Position numbers and translations under genes: made by a program | NCBI RefSeq assembly: GCF_024399315.1 | Contig: NZ_CP075170.1 | Span: 3,348,001 to 3,412,000, forward strand | DNA length: 64,000 nt | Source: Chryseobacterium sp. MA9 | GTDB taxonomy: Bacteria; Bacteroidota; Bacteroidia; Flavobacteriales; Weeksellaceae | Reading direction: 5' to 3' | Shown here: in pieces, positions 52,083-61,999 of the stretch | Layout: each line of letters begins with the position of its first letter | Numbering within the stretch: position 1 is the stretch's first letter | The notes under the pieces: model-generated | Seen by the model: the letters and a program-made list of their open reading frames with translations, nothing else | What the model was told of the DNA's origin: nothing | The model's database searches: none

Positions 52083-53123
52083 TTAGTCTTTAAAAACCTG
52101 GTTTTCCTGTTCCTGAACCCGGATAAAAGTGGTTCTCTTGGAAAGCTCTTTAAGCTTTGAAGCTCCTACATAGGTACAGGTAGATCTTACACCTCCCAAA
52201 ATATCTTTTACGGTGTCTGCCACAGGACCTTTGTAAGCTGCTTTTACGGTTTTTCCTTCCGAAGCACGATATTCTGCTACACCTCCGGAATGCTTATCCA
52301 TTGCAGTTTTGGAACTCATCCCATAGAAAAGGCGGTATTTTTTACCATTTTCCTCAATCATTTCTCCTCCACTTTCATCATGACCGGCAAACATCCCGCC
52401 CAGCATTACGAAATCTGCACCGCCTCCAAAAGCCTTTGCAACATCGCCGGGAACTTTACATCCTCCGTCAGCAATAATATGACCTCCCAGACCATGGGCA
52501 GCGTCAGCACATTCAATAATAGCAGAAAGCTGAGGATAACCTACTCCTGTCTTTACTCTGGTAGTGCAAACAGACCCGGGGCCAATACCTACCTTTATGA
52601 TGTCTGCACCTACAAGAAGAAGCTCTTCTACCATTTCTCCTGTAACGACATTTCCGGCGATGATGATTTTATCTGGAAAATTAGCCCTTGCTTTCTTCAC
52701 AAACCCAACGAAATGCTCAGAATAACCATTGGCTACATCAATGCATAGAAACTCTATTTTTGGATGCTTTTCAAGGATCAGTCTTATTTTTTCTTCATCA
52801 GCTTTTCCTGTTCCTGTGCTTAAAGCAATATATTGATGAATACTTTCAGGCTGGCTCTGCAGAAACTCATCCCATTGTTCAGGAGTGTAATGTTTATGAA
52901 TAGCTGTAATAATCTTTTCTTTTGCCAACTCTACAGCCATTTCAAAAGTTCCTACAGTATCCATATTGGCGGCAATTACAGGAACGCCTGTCCATTTTTT
53001 CTTAGTATGTTTAAAAGTAAATTCCCTCTGTAAATCAACTTCTGATCTGGATTTTAAAGTAGAACGTTTGGGGCGGAACATTACATCCTTAAACCCCAGT
53101 TTTATGTCATTTTCTATACGCAT
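52083..53123 (-). CDS. guaC: GMP reductase
   Basis: 346 residues, close to the family length. [42 protein letters not shown] and the catalytic loop [21 protein letters not shown] with its cysteine are all GMP-reductase features, and the two CBS domains of IMP dehydrogenase are absent. It converts GMP to IMP and ammonia with NADPH. Flap and K+ site residues follow ([22 protein letters not shown]). Confidence 0.94.
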   Translation of the reverse strand: MRIENDIKLGFKDVMFRPKRSTLKSRSEVDLQREFTFKHTKKKWTGVPVIAANMDTVGTFEMAVELAKEKIITAIHKHYTPEQWDEFLQSQPESIHQYIALSTGTGKADEEKIRLILEKHPKIEFLCIDVANGYSEHFVGFVKKARANFPDKIIIAGNVVTGEMVEELLLVGADIIKVGIGPGSVCTTRVKTGVGYPQLSAIIECADAAHGLGGHIIADGGCKVPGDVAKAFGGGADFVMLGGMFAGHDESGGEMIEENGKKYRLFYGMSSKTAMDKHSGGVAEYRASEGKTVKAAYKGPVADTVKDILGGVRSTCTYVGASKLKELSKRTTFIRVQEQENQVFKD

Positions 53124-53171
53124 TTTGTAATTATTTGTCAGAATAAAGGTAGTGAATAATATGAAATAGTG

Positions 53172-53179
53172 TATTTTTG
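53172..53179 (+). promoter_or_regulatory. -7 box abutting the Lgt-like gene
   Basis: TATTTTTG (TAnnTTTG) ends 5 bp before the ATG at 53185, again suggesting a leaderless transcript. No clear -33 element. Confidence 0.4.
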
Positions 53180-53184
53180 AAATA

Positions 53185-53937
53185 ATGGATTTTCCTGTAA
53201 CTTTTCATATTTTCGGCAAAGCAATCCTTGCACATCCTCTTTTTGAGGCTGTAGGAATATTTTTGGGTATGAGGTATTATTTTTACCTTAAGAGAAAATC
53301 AGCTGAGAAGCTATCATTCAATATTTCTGCTTCAGTTTTGATCGGAGCAACGGCAGGAGCATTACTAGGCTCCAAATGTATAGGAAATCTGGAAAATCCT
53401 TATACAATGTTTGACAGTTTTAGTTTTCAGAAGCTCTGGTCAAGTAATACAATTGTCGGAGGCCTGGCTTTTGGATTATTAGGTGTCGAACTGGCTAAAA
53501 AAGTAGTCAATCATAAAGAAAGTACAGGAGATCTGGTGGTTTTTCCCTTAATGCTGGCTATGATCATTGGTAGGATTGGCTGCTTTCTTACAGGAGTTTA
53601 TGAGGAAACTTATGGCATTCCAACGGATTCTGCTTTTGGAATGCATCTAGGTGATCAATATTTAAGACATCCTGTAGCCCTATATGAAATAGTCTTTCTT
53701 GTTAGTCTTTGGGTCGTTCTTAAATATATACAGAGAAAGAAAAAATACACGTCTGGTTTTCTCTTTCAGATCTTTATGCTGAGTTATTTTACATTCAGAT
53801 TCTTATTAGACTTCATTAAACCAAGAATTGAAATTGCTGGAAATCTGGGAACTATTCAACTTGTATGTATTTGTATTATTATTTACTACATTTATACTAT
53901 TAAAAACAGTCAAACCACTTTAAAATATTCAAGATGA
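53185..53937 (+). CDS. Lgt-like integral membrane protein (prolipoprotein diacylglyceryl transferase family)
   Basis: 250 residues with about seven membrane helices. The family signature is visible as [23 protein letters not shown] and RHPVALYEI. However, the FHGG segment with the essential histidine in E. coli Lgt appears as TIVGGLAFG, without histidine. The protein is therefore either a variant Lgt or a paralogue with a different acceptor. It overlaps the next gene by 4 bp (ATGA) and leads an operon with a radical SAM enzyme. Whether the genome has a canonical lgt elsewhere cannot be seen. Confidence 0.8.
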   Translation: MDFPVTFHIFGKAILAHPLFEAVGIFLGMRYYFYLKRKSAEKLSFNISASVLIGATAGALLGSKCIGNLENPYTMFDSFSFQKLWSSNTIVGGLAFGLLGVELAKKVVNHKESTGDLVVFPLMLAMIIGRIGCFLTGVYEETYGIPTDSAFGMHLGDQYLRHPVALYEIVFLVSLWVVLKYIQRKKKYTSGFLFQIFMLSYFTFRFLLDFIKPRIEIAGNLGTIQLVCICIIIYYIYTIKNSQTTLKYSR

Positions 53938-54161
53938 ACCTATTAACACTTTTGGAAGTTGGTGATCTGACCGGCCTGGTAATCTTTATTGTTGGGGCAA
54001 TGATTTTGGGAGCTGCGTTTTTGTCTATTATTGTTACATTTATTACAAAACTGATTTATGAAAGCAAGGATAACAGGAAGTTCAGCAAAAAACAGTTTAT
54101 ACAGACTTTTGTTATTTGTTTATTGATCTGTGGGCTAATAAGCGGATATATCTGCGGATAA
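53934..54161 (+). CDS. Small membrane protein between the Lgt-like and radical SAM genes
   Basis: 75 residues. Two hydrophobic helices (LVIFIVGAMILGAAFLSIIVTF and FVICLLICGLISGYICG) are joined by a basic loop (YESKDNRKFSKKQF). The start overlaps the Lgt-like stop by 4 bp, and the radical SAM gene follows 18 bp later. No family is recognised. The tight coupling suggests it is a subunit or anchor for its neighbours. Confidence 0.75.
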   Translation: MNLLTLLEVGDLTGLVIFIVGAMILGAAFLSIIVTFITKLIYESKDNRKFSKKQFIQTFVICLLICGLISGYICG

Positions 54162-54179
54162 GCATTTTAAAAATTAACT

Positions 54180-55583
54180 ATGCCAGTAAGAAATTATACT
54201 TATTACGATTATACAATCAGTCTTTGCCCGGAATGTCTTAAAAGAGTCGGTGCTAAGATCATTATTGAGGATGAAGCTGTTTTTATGACCAAAAGATGTC
54301 CTGATCATGGTTTTTTTAAAACAAAAATAGCTTCCGATGTACCTTATTATAAAAACATAAGAAACTATAACAAAGCATCAGAAATGCCGCTTCACTTCGG
54401 AACCGATGTAGAATATGGATGCCCTTATGATTGTGGACTTTGTGTAGATCATGAACAGCATAGTTGTCTTTCTATCGTAGAAGTTACGGATCGATGTAAT
54501 TTGACTTGTCCAACTTGTTACGCTATGTCATCTCCGCATTATGGAAGTCATAGAAGTCTGGAAGAAATTGAAGCTATGTTTGATGTTATTGTAAAAAATG
54601 AAGGTGAGCCGGACGTAGTCCAGATCAGTGGGGGAGAACCTACGATTCATCCGGAGTTTTTCAAAATTATGGATATTGCAAAGTCAAAACCAATTAAACA
54701 TCTCATGCTGAATACCAATGGCGTCAGAATTGCCAATGATCCGGGATTTGCTGAACAGCTGGCGACCTACGCTCCTGAGTTTGAAATATACCTGCAGTTT
54801 GATTCATTTAAACCGGAAGTATTAGAAGACTTTAGAGGAAAGGATCTTACTGCTGTAAGAATGAAAGCGTTGGAAAAACTTAATGAGCTTAATCTTTCCA
54901 CTACATTAGTTATTGTCCTTCAAAAAGGAAAAAATATTGATGAAATTGGAAAAATTATAGAATTTGCCTTGAAACAAAAATGTGTGAGGGGAATCACTTT
55001 CCAGCCTGTTGAAATTGCAGGAAGAAACCGGGAAGATTCTGCTCATGAAAAGATTACTTTAACTGAGGTAAGGCAGGAAATAATCAATCAGTTTCCTTTA
55101 TTAAACTCTGATGATATTATTCCGGTTCCATGTAATCCGGATTCCCTGGCTATGGGATATATTTTAAAACTTCAGGACGAAACAATTCCTTTGACCAGGT
55201 ATATAAATCCTGCAGATCTTCTGAATAATGAATCAAGAAATACCATCGTTTACGAACAGGATAAGGGGCTGCATATGCAACTGCTGGATATATTCAGTAC
55301 CGGTATTTCTGTAGATAAAGTGCAGCCCAAAGTAAATCAGTTACTATGCTGTCTTCCGGAAGTTTGTGCCCCGGATCTTGATTATGATAACCTGTTTAGA
55401 ATTATTATTATGAACTTTATGGATGCCCATGATTTTGATGTGCGGGCAGTAAAAAAGTCCTGTGTGCATATTGTCAATAAAGACTTGAAGTTAATTCCTT
55501 TTGAAACCATGAACCTTTTCTATAGGGATGAAAAAAAGGCTTATCTCGAAGAACTTAGAAAAGAAGATAAAGTATTGTTTTAA
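54180..55583 (+). CDS. Radical SAM enzyme with extra Cys clusters (tetraether-synthase/MJ0619-like)
   Basis: 467 residues. The radical SAM CxxxCxxC motif is at C106-C110-C113 (TDRCNLTCPTC). Upstream are C16-C19 and C40 (LCPEC, KRCPDHG), like the rubredoxin-type site, and C81-C85-C88-C96 (CPYDCGLC); GGEPTIHPE and VLNTNG are in the barrel. Additional cysteines lie near the C-terminus (LLCCLPEVCAP, KKSC). This arrangement is that of the MJ0619/Tes family, which in archaea joins lipid chains to make tetraethers. Its operon with an Lgt-like protein suggests lipid C-C bond formation or lipid methylation here. Confidence 0.85.
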   Translation: MPVRNYTYYDYTISLCPECLKRVGAKIIIEDEAVFMTKRCPDHGFFKTKIASDVPYYKNIRNYNKASEMPLHFGTDVEYGCPYDCGLCVDHEQHSCLSIVEVTDRCNLTCPTCYAMSSPHYGSHRSLEEIEAMFDVIVKNEGEPDVVQISGGEPTIHPEFFKIMDIAKSKPIKHLMLNTNGVRIANDPGFAEQLATYAPEFEIYLQFDSFKPEVLEDFRGKDLTAVRMKALEKLNELNLSTTLVIVLQKGKNIDEIGKIIEFALKQKCVRGITFQPVEIAGRNREDSAHEKITLTEVRQEIINQFPLLNSDDIIPVPCNPDSLAMGYILKLQDETIPLTRYINPADLLNNESRNTIVYEQDKGLHMQLLDIFSTGISVDKVQPKVNQLLCCLPEVCAPDLDYDNLFRIIIMNFMDAHDFDVRAVKKSCVHIVNKDLKLIPFETMNLFYRDEKKAYLEELRKEDKVLF

Positions 55584-55587
55584 TACA

Positions 55588-55625
55588 TAAAAAAGCGTGA
55601 AAATCAAATTTCACGCTTTTTTTAC
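55588..55625. terminator. Bidirectional intrinsic terminator
   Basis: AAAAAGCGTGAAAT and ATTTCACGCTTTTT form a strong stem with a CAA loop, between the radical SAM gene and convergent surE. Confidence 0.88.
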
Positions 55626-55641
55626 TTTTAATTTCTGGGAT

Positions 55642-56430
55642 TTATTTTTCTTCTTTTACATTTTCAAAAGTCATTACCTCTTCTAATGTTTTCATGTATT
55701 CGTATGCCGTAAGGTCAAACTTTACCGGAACAATGGAAATATACCCGTTAGCCAAAGCTGTTTCATCAGCATCTTCAGAATCATCCATATTGTTAAAATA
55801 ACCAGTTAGCCAGTAATATTTTTTACCGTGTGGGTTTATTCTTTCATCAAAGCTTTCTTCCCACTTTGCGTGAGCCTGTTTACATACTTTTACTCCTTTT
55901 ATTTCTTCAGCAGGAAGCTTAGGAATATTCACATTCAGTACAACACCTTTTGGCATTGGGTTTTCCAGGGTTCTTCTTACGATATTCTGAATAAATTCTT
56001 TAGCTTGGGTAAAATCAGCTTCCCAACTGAAATCCAGTAATGAGAACCCAATAGCTGGAATTCCTTCAACACCCGCTTCTACAGCGGCAGACATCGTTCC
56101 CGAATAGATCACATTAATAGAAGAATTTGCTCCATGATTGATTCCTGAAACCACAATATCAGGTCTTCTTTTCAGAATTTTATCAAGAGCCATTTTTACA
56201 CAGTCTACAGGAGTTCCGCTGCATGAGAAATCAGTCTGCGGGCCATCCAGAGTAACTTCTTCGTAGCTTAGGGTAGAATTAATGGTAATAGCGTGGCCTT
56301 TTCCACTTTGAGGAGAGTTGGGTGCTACAACAACTACTTCTCCGATTTCATTCATAAAACTGATAAGATTTCTGATACCAGGAGCTGTAATTCCATCATC
56401 ATTAGTAACCAGAATAAGCGGTCTTTCCAT
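55642..56430 (-). CDS. surE: 5'/3'-nucleotidase SurE
   Basis: 262 residues. LVTNDDGITAPGI supplies the metal-binding DD pair, VVVAPNSPQSGKGHAIT and SGINHGANSSINVIYSGTMSAAVEA complete the active site. SurE removes phosphate from nucleoside 5'- and 3'-monophosphates and from short polyphosphate, often in stress or stationary phase. Monocistronic. Confidence 0.96.
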   Translation of the reverse strand: MERPLILVTNDDGITAPGIRNLISFMNEIGEVVVVAPNSPQSGKGHAITINSTLSYEEVTLDGPQTDFSCSGTPVDCVKMALDKILKRRPDIVVSGINHGANSSINVIYSGTMSAAVEAGVEGIPAIGFSLLDFSWEADFTQAKEFIQNIVRRTLENPMPKGVVLNVNIPKLPAEEIKGVKVCKQAHAKWEESFDERINPHGKKYYWLTGYFNNMDDSEDADETALANGYISIVPVKFDLTAYEYMKTLEEVMTFENVKEEK

Positions 56431-56832
56431 AAATTATCTTTAATATTTTTTATTCAAATAGAGTGAATTTGTTCATTTTAGAATTGAACAAATAGATTTT
56501 CAACACATCAAATGTAGGCAAAAATAAGACGTAATAAAACAGCTGTTTTTATTATTAATTGTTTCGGATTCAGAGTAGAGATTGCCCTGTTTTTATTATA
56601 AAATGGGCTGCGGGAAAGGAAAAGGAGAATTTAAGGTTGGAAAATAAATCAGGAATTAAGGAAAATTAATACATTGATTTAATTTTAGTTTATCAAAATA
56701 TCGATTTCTGTTTCATTAATACCCTCAGTACTTTACAGATGCTTTTCCAAACAGAATCTGATCCTGTTCAGCTGAAAAGCACCTGTTAAGCCTGATGGTT
56801 GTTTAATTTAAGTGGTTGTACAAAATAATAAA
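56431..56832. other. Gene-free intergenic stretch
   Basis: No gene is seen. A perfect short palindrome, AAAACAGCTGTTTT (56536-56549), lies about 106 bp upstream of the surE start and could be an operator or a chance palindrome. The rest is AT-rich without repeats. Confidence 0.5.
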
Positions 56833-57347
<515 letters not shown>

Positions 57348-59477
57348 ATGTGGAAAAATTTCAAACTGAATAAATTTTTACTCCTTATTCCATTAACCAG
57401 TCTAATGTTTTGTTTCAACTCGCCAAAGAATGACGATGAAAAGATGCAGACGATAATGGTGAGCGTAAAAAACACACTTTCTTATCTGCATTATAGCCCC
57501 AAATCTATCAATGATGCCTATTCGAAGGACGTTTATAAGCATTATTTCGAATTGGTAGATCCAGCGAAAAGATATTTTCTGCAATCTGATATGGATGAAT
57601 TCAACAAGCATGAAACAAAGCTTGATGACTATATCAGCCAGGGTGATCTTACATTCTATAAGCTTACGATTGACAGACTATACCAGAGAGTGGATGAGAT
57701 CGATAAAATAACACAGGATATTTTCAGTAAGCCAATCAATCTTCAGGAAGATGAAACGCTTACCCTTGAGCCTAAACTCAAAAAGGTACCTGCCAACAAG
57801 CAGGAACAGTATAACGAGTGGAAAAAATTCATCAAATACAATATCCTACAGGAAGTAGAGTCAATGAACAGCAAAGAAGAAGCTCAGAAAGAAAAGAAAG
57901 ACTCTGTTCAGAAGTACAAGTTGAAAGATACGATCAAGTTTAAGCCTCTTACTCAGGACGAAAAGATCAAAAAAGCGACTGATGAAGTAAAAGATCTTGT
58001 AAAAGATACCTTTACCCGATTCAAAAAGAGAAAGAAAATGGATTGGTTTACCGTATATATGAATGCTTATACAGAAGTATTTGATCCGCATACCAACTAT
58101 TATTCCCCAAAAGATAAAGAAGATTTTGATACTCAGTTTACTGGAAAAGTAATCGGTATCGGAGCATTGATCCAGGAGAAAAAAGGAAATCTTTATCTGG
58201 GTGCTCTTACCATTGGTGCACCGGCATGGAAATCTAAACAGCTTTCAGAAGGTGATAAAATCCTGAAAGTAAGGTCCAAACCGAAAGAAGATGCTGTAAA
58301 TGTGGTAGGAATGCTTTCTGATGAAGCGGTAAGACTGATCAGAGGTGAGAAAGGAACTCCGGTAACACTGACTGTTCAGAAAAAAGACGGTACTATCAAG
58401 GACGTAACAATGATCCGTGAGGAAGTAGCTATTGAAGACACTTTCGCAAGAAGTATCGTAGTGAACACTCCAACTGGAAAGAAATATGGTTTCATCAACC
58501 TTCCAAGCTTTAATGCTGATTTTGAAAATGCAAAAGGAAGAAATGCTTCTGATGATATTAAAAATGAGATCATTAAGCTGAAAGAACAAAATATTCAGGG
58601 AATCATTCTTGACCTTAGAAATAATGGAGGTGGTTCTTTAACTGAAGTAGGAGATATTATGGGGCTTTTCATGGAAGCAGGCCCTTACGTTCAGGTGAAA
58701 GATGGAAATGGCAAAATTCAGACTCTTAAAAATAAAAATGAAACTCCTATCTGGACAGGTCCATTGGTGATCATGCAAAACGAGCTTTCAGCTTCGGCTT
58801 CAGAAATCCTTGCAGGAGTGATGCAGGATTATGGAAGAGCAATGATTATCGGATCTCCGCAGTCTTTCGGAAAAGGAACCGTTCAGACTTTTGTTGATCT
58901 GAACAGATTCCTGAACACAGAAGATGATTTCGGATCTTTAAAACTTACTATCCAGAAGTTCTACAGAATTACCGGAGAATCTACACAGAGAAAAGGAATC
59001 GTTTCTGATATCCAGATGAAAGACTTCTTTACCTATGCCGAAGTAGGAGAGCGATATGATGACTATGCTCTGGCATGGGATAAGATTCCACCTACAAAAT
59101 TCCAGAAACTGAACTATTTCAACATTCAGGCGCTGGAAAAAGCAAGTGCAGACAGAATGGCTAAAAACAGCAATTATCAGTTGTTATTAGAGTCTGCTCA
59201 GTGGAGAGAAAAACTGGACAAAGAAGAAAACATCACTTTGAATATCACTAAGTTTAATGAATTGATGAAGAACAGGAAGTCTCAGATTGAAAAGTTCAAG
59301 GCTTTGACTAAATTTGAGAACGGACTTCAGTTCATCATGTATCCAAGTGAAATTGAAAGAGAGAAAAAAGACGAAGCTTTCAAGAAGAAATCTGAAATGT
59401 GGATCAAAAATCTGAAAAAAGATCTTTACCTGCAGGAAGCAATGAATATTGTATCAGATATGGGAGCTAAATCCTAA
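57348..59477 (+). CDS. prc: Carboxy-terminal processing protease (Prc/Tsp, S41)
   Basis: 709 residues. An N-terminal signal/anchor (NKFLLLIPLTSLMFCF) is followed by a helical N-domain (about 30-220) and a PDZ domain (about 250-335, GKVIGIGALIQEKKGN, GDKILKVRS). The S41 domain has the catalytic serine in ELSASASEIL and lysine in QSFGKGTVQTF, and LDLRNNGGGSLTEV as the oxyanion region. The C-terminal Tsp domain follows. Such periplasmic proteases clip C-termini of envelope proteins and murein hydrolases. Confidence 0.94.
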   Translation: MWKNFKLNKFLLLIPLTSLMFCFNSPKNDDEKMQTIMVSVKNTLSYLHYSPKSINDAYSKDVYKHYFELVDPAKRYFLQSDMDEFNKHETKLDDYISQGDLTFYKLTIDRLYQRVDEIDKITQDIFSKPINLQEDETLTLEPKLKKVPANKQEQYNEWKKFIKYNILQEVESMNSKEEAQKEKKDSVQKYKLKDTIKFKPLTQDEKIKKATDEVKDLVKDTFTRFKKRKKMDWFTVYMNAYTEVFDPHTNYYSPKDKEDFDTQFTGKVIGIGALIQEKKGNLYLGALTIGAPAWKSKQLSEGDKILKVRSKPKEDAVNVVGMLSDEAVRLIRGEKGTPVTLTVQKKDGTIKDVTMIREEVAIEDTFARSIVVNTPTGKKYGFINLPSFNADFENAKGRNASDDIKNEIIKLKEQNIQGIILDLRNNGGGSLTEVGDIMGLFMEAGPYVQVKDGNGKIQTLKNKNETPIWTGPLVIMQNELSASASEILAGVMQDYGRAMIIGSPQSFGKGTVQTFVDLNRFLNTEDDFGSLKLTIQKFYRITGESTQRKGIVSDIQMKDFFTYAEVGERYDDYALAWDKIPPTKFQKLNYFNIQALEKASADRMAKNSNYQLLLESAQWREKLDKEENITLNITKFNELMKNRKSQIEKFKALTKFENGLQFIMYPSEIEREKKDEAFKKKSEMWIKNLKKDLYLQEAMNIVSDMGAKS

Positions 59478-59481
59478 ACAT

Positions 59482-59515
59482 AAAAAAACCGCTAATGAAA
59501 ATTAGCGGTTTTTTT
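59482..59515. terminator. Bidirectional intrinsic terminator
   Basis: AAAAAAACCGCTAAT (59482-59496) and ATTAGCGGTTTTTTT (59501-59515) form a perfect 15-bp stem with a GAAA tetraloop; the convergent sodC gene shares it. Confidence 0.93.
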
Positions 59516-59529
59516 ATTGAGTAACAGGA

Positions 59530-60033
59530 TTACTTAATTTCTACACATCCCACTCTTCCTCCTGCATTTCCGGTAGGCTGGGTATGGAAATCATCTGCTG
59601 CTGCATGTACAATAAGACCTTTTCCGATGATGTTTTTAGACTCATCTGTACAGCCCAGACACCATTTGTCTGTCTTGAAAGTCAATGTTGCAGTTCCGCT
59701 CTCATCAGCAATCAGGTTTCCTATATCTCCCATATGGAAATGTTCAGCACCCCATTTACCATGATCATTCTTGGAAGGATTCCAGTGGCTTCCGGTAGAA
59801 GTTCCGTCTGCTGCAGAGCAGTCTCCTTTTTCATGAATGTGTACTGCATGGATTCCAGGAGTAAGATTGGTGATATCCAGCTTCATTGTTACCTCATTTC
59901 CATTTTGAGTAAACTTGGCCGTTCCTCCTGTCTGTGTTCCGCTTTTGGCATTTACGGAGTACGTTTTTGTTGTTCCGCATGAAACTGCAAAAAATGTAAA
60001 TCCCGCCAATAATGCTAATGTTTGTACTTTCAT
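59530..60033 (-). CDS. sodC: Cu/Zn superoxide dismutase family lipoprotein
   Basis: 167 residues. A lipoprotein signal (LALLAGFTFFAVSC) gives a lipobox cysteine at 19. Copper/zinc ligands are visible as HAVHIHEKGDC, SHWNPSKNDHG, HFHMGDIGN and VHAAADD, and the disulfide pair is CSAADG and GRVGCVEIK. It converts superoxide to hydrogen peroxide and oxygen in the periplasm. The cysteine-rich WCLGCTDESK insertion is unusual for the family. Confidence 0.92.
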   Translation of the reverse strand: MKVQTLALLAGFTFFAVSCGTTKTYSVNAKSGTQTGGTAKFTQNGNEVTMKLDITNLTPGIHAVHIHEKGDCSAADGTSTGSHWNPSKNDHGKWGAEHFHMGDIGNLIADESGTATLTFKTDKWCLGCTDESKNIIGKGLIVHAAADDFHTQPTGNAGGRVGCVEIK

Positions 60034-60268
60034 TTTTTAAATGATTTATAGTGATTTTACCCTAAAATTATAAAAGATTTTCCAAAGCGCTTTATGATTC
60101 CAGTCTTTTTTTCAAAAGACACAGCACAGTATGGCCGAAATCCCTTACGTTTCAGCCTCAGATTCTGCAACTTTGACCAACAAGGTTAATTGCTTTAAAA
60201 AGGGATGAAAAAAAGCTTATTTTTAACGTGAAAGTAATTATTCCCAGTATCAAAAGAAGAAATAGAAA

Positions 60269-60916
60269 ATGATCATTCTATATACATTCATTAGCGAAGA
60301 AAAACACCAGTCTCTCATTGACCGGTATGTGCCTCTTTTTTCTGAAGATAGTAAAAGAGATATTCTGAAATATAGAAGGTGGCAGGATGCACAGCTTTCT
60401 TTATTGGGAAAAGTGCTTCTACAGTACGGATTAAGAACTTTTTATAACATCACGGATGTGGAAACAGGTATTCTCCCCAACAAAAAACCTTATTTGATAG
60501 GACAAAACCTTCATTTTAATATATCGCATTCCAAAGATCTTGTTGCCTGTGCAATTGCAGAATATCCTTTGGGAATAGATCTGGAATTTAATGATCCTGA
60601 AGTAAGTTATTTTGACTTTACATCTCAGATGACTTCTAATGAGATTCGGGAAATTTATGATTCAGAAGACAGAGCAAAAGCATTTTTTACCTGTTGGACA
60701 AGAAAAGAAGCTGTCATAAAAGCACATGGAGCGGGTATGATGCTTTCTTTAGATTCTTTTGAAGTGATACATGACGAATGTATTATTGATGAAGAAAAGT
60801 TCTTTATAAAAAAAATTTTTATTCATGAAAACTACCATAGTTATATTGCCTCTTCAGATCCGGAAATTAAAAATACAATCCCTCTTTTTAAACATTTTGA
60901 AGATAATATTTTATAG
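60269..60916 (+). CDS. 4'-phosphopantetheinyl transferase (Sfp type)
   Basis: 215 residues. HFNISHSKDLVACAI (84-96) and the magnesium motif GIDLEFND (102-109) precede FFTCWTRKEAVIKAHGAGM (about 145-163), together the Sfp/AcpT signature. It transfers phosphopantetheine from CoA to carrier proteins for secondary metabolism or fatty-acid synthesis. No carrier-protein gene lies nearby, so the partner is unknown. Confidence 0.92.
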   Translation: MIILYTFISEEKHQSLIDRYVPLFSEDSKRDILKYRRWQDAQLSLLGKVLLQYGLRTFYNITDVETGILPNKKPYLIGQNLHFNISHSKDLVACAIAEYPLGIDLEFNDPEVSYFDFTSQMTSNEIREIYDSEDRAKAFFTCWTRKEAVIKAHGAGMMLSLDSFEVIHDECIIDEEKFFIKKIFIHENYHSYIASSDPEIKNTIPLFKHFEDNIL

Positions 60917-60977
60917 TAAAAAAAGCCGGATCCCATATAATAGCAATAAATGACAACAGAATTCCGTCCTGGAAAAA

Positions 60978-60985
60978 TATCTTTG
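60978..60985 (+). promoter_or_regulatory. -7 box for the AraC-type regulator gene
   Basis: TATCTTTG matches TAnnTTTG and lies 18 bp before the TTG start at 61004, consistent with a short leader. Confidence 0.45.
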
Positions 60986-61003
60986 TAAACTAACAACTTT
61001 GAA

Positions 61004-61906
61004 TTGGAAGAGTATAAAAAACGGATTGTAAAAACAATTCAATATATTGATCATCATATTGATTCGGATTTGTCTCTGGAGAAAGTTTCAGAGGTAAGCG
61101 CTTATTCACCTTTTCATTTCCACAGAATATTTAAGCTCGTTACCGGTGAGACCCTTCAGAGCTATATTATCAGGAAGAAAATAGAAAAAAGCGCTCTTCA
61201 TCTGGCGATGCATAAAAACATGGAGATCAAAGATATCTATTGGAATCTTGGATTTTCAAACCACTCAACTTTCTGCAAAACATTCAAAAAACATTACGGT
61301 CTGCCTCCTACAGAATTCCGCAGATCAGCTCCAGAAAAATTTCACAAGATTTTACAAACACATAGCAAGAACGGACAAATTGATACGGTTTTCAGCCAAT
61401 ACATTTGCAATATCGAAAACCTGTTAAATTGGACCAATATGAATTTAAAAATCGAAGTAAAGGAAATGCCGGAAATGAATCTGGCATCTGTGATGAGCCT
61501 TGGAATTGCCAATGTTGAATCTTCTTTCAACATATTAATAGACTGGGCTATCAGGAAAAACCTTTTTCCGCGGGAAAGTGTCAAAATGATTTCCGTTTAT
61601 CATGACAGCTGCAAAATAACGCCTCTTGATAAAGTAAGAATCCATGCCTGCATGCTCCTGGATGAAATACTGATACAGCAGGAGGGCGAAGTATTTGCTG
61701 AAACCATAGATGCCGGAAAATATATTGTAGGAAGTGGTGAAGTTACTTTGGATGACTTCGAGCAATGCTGGGTTTCTTTATTTTTATGGATGAATGAGAA
61801 CAATTACACTACCAGAAGAACCTTTCCTTACGAAATCTATCACTCTAATTTTAAAGAGCATCCGGAAGGAAAAATGATCGTTGATTTTTGTATTCCGATT
61901 CACTAA
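61004..61906 (+). CDS. AraC-family regulator with GyrI-like effector domain
   Basis: 300 residues starting with TTG. The N-terminal 105 residues are a double helix-turn-helix AraC domain (LSLEKVSEVSAYSPFHFHRIF and IYWNLGFSNHSTFCKTFKKHYG). The C-terminal 150 form a GyrI/BmrR-like effector domain (about 150-300). That order is typical of Rob/SoxS-type multidrug regulators. It likely binds a small hydrophobic ligand and controls the TonB receptor gene that follows; the two direct repeats after its stop fit the binding geometry of AraC proteins. Confidence 0.9.
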   Translation: MEEYKKRIVKTIQYIDHHIDSDLSLEKVSEVSAYSPFHFHRIFKLVTGETLQSYIIRKKIEKSALHLAMHKNMEIKDIYWNLGFSNHSTFCKTFKKHYGLPPTEFRRSAPEKFHKILQTHSKNGQIDTVFSQYICNIENLLNWTNMNLKIEVKEMPEMNLASVMSLGIANVESSFNILIDWAIRKNLFPRESVKMISVYHDSCKITPLDKVRIHACMLLDEILIQQEGEVFAETIDAGKYIVGSGEVTLDDFEQCWVSLFLWMNENNYTTRRTFPYEIYHSNFKEHPEGKMIVDFCIPIH

Positions 61907-61910
61907 TTTC

Positions 61911-61945
61911 CCATTCGGTAGCAAAAGAATGCCTTTCGGTAATAA
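61911..61945. promoter_or_regulatory. Direct-repeat operator candidate for the AraC-type regulator
   Basis: CCATTCGGTAGCAA (61911-61924) and CCTTTCGGTAATAA (61932-61945) share CC-x-TTCGGTA-xx-AA and are exactly 21 bp apart (two helical turns). AraC-family dimers bind such direct half-sites. The pair lies 29 bp upstream of the receptor's -7 box. Confidence 0.55.
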
Positions 61946-61973
61946 ATTTTTTACAGAAGGGCATTTCTTGTAC

Positions 61974-61981
61974 TATTTTTG
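61974..61981 (+). promoter_or_regulatory. -7 box of the TonB-dependent receptor gene
   Basis: TATTTTTG (TAnnTTTG) ends 18 bp before the ATG at 62000. A good -33 element is missing, which fits a promoter needing an activator. Confidence 0.45.
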
Positions 61982-61999
61982 ACCCAGAAAACAATAAAA

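Noticed and set aside
56536-56549. AAAACAGCTGTTTT palindrome upstream of surE as an operator
   Set aside because: It is a single copy in AT-rich DNA, is not next to a recognisable -7 box and has no regulator gene nearby, so it is listed only as content of the gap.
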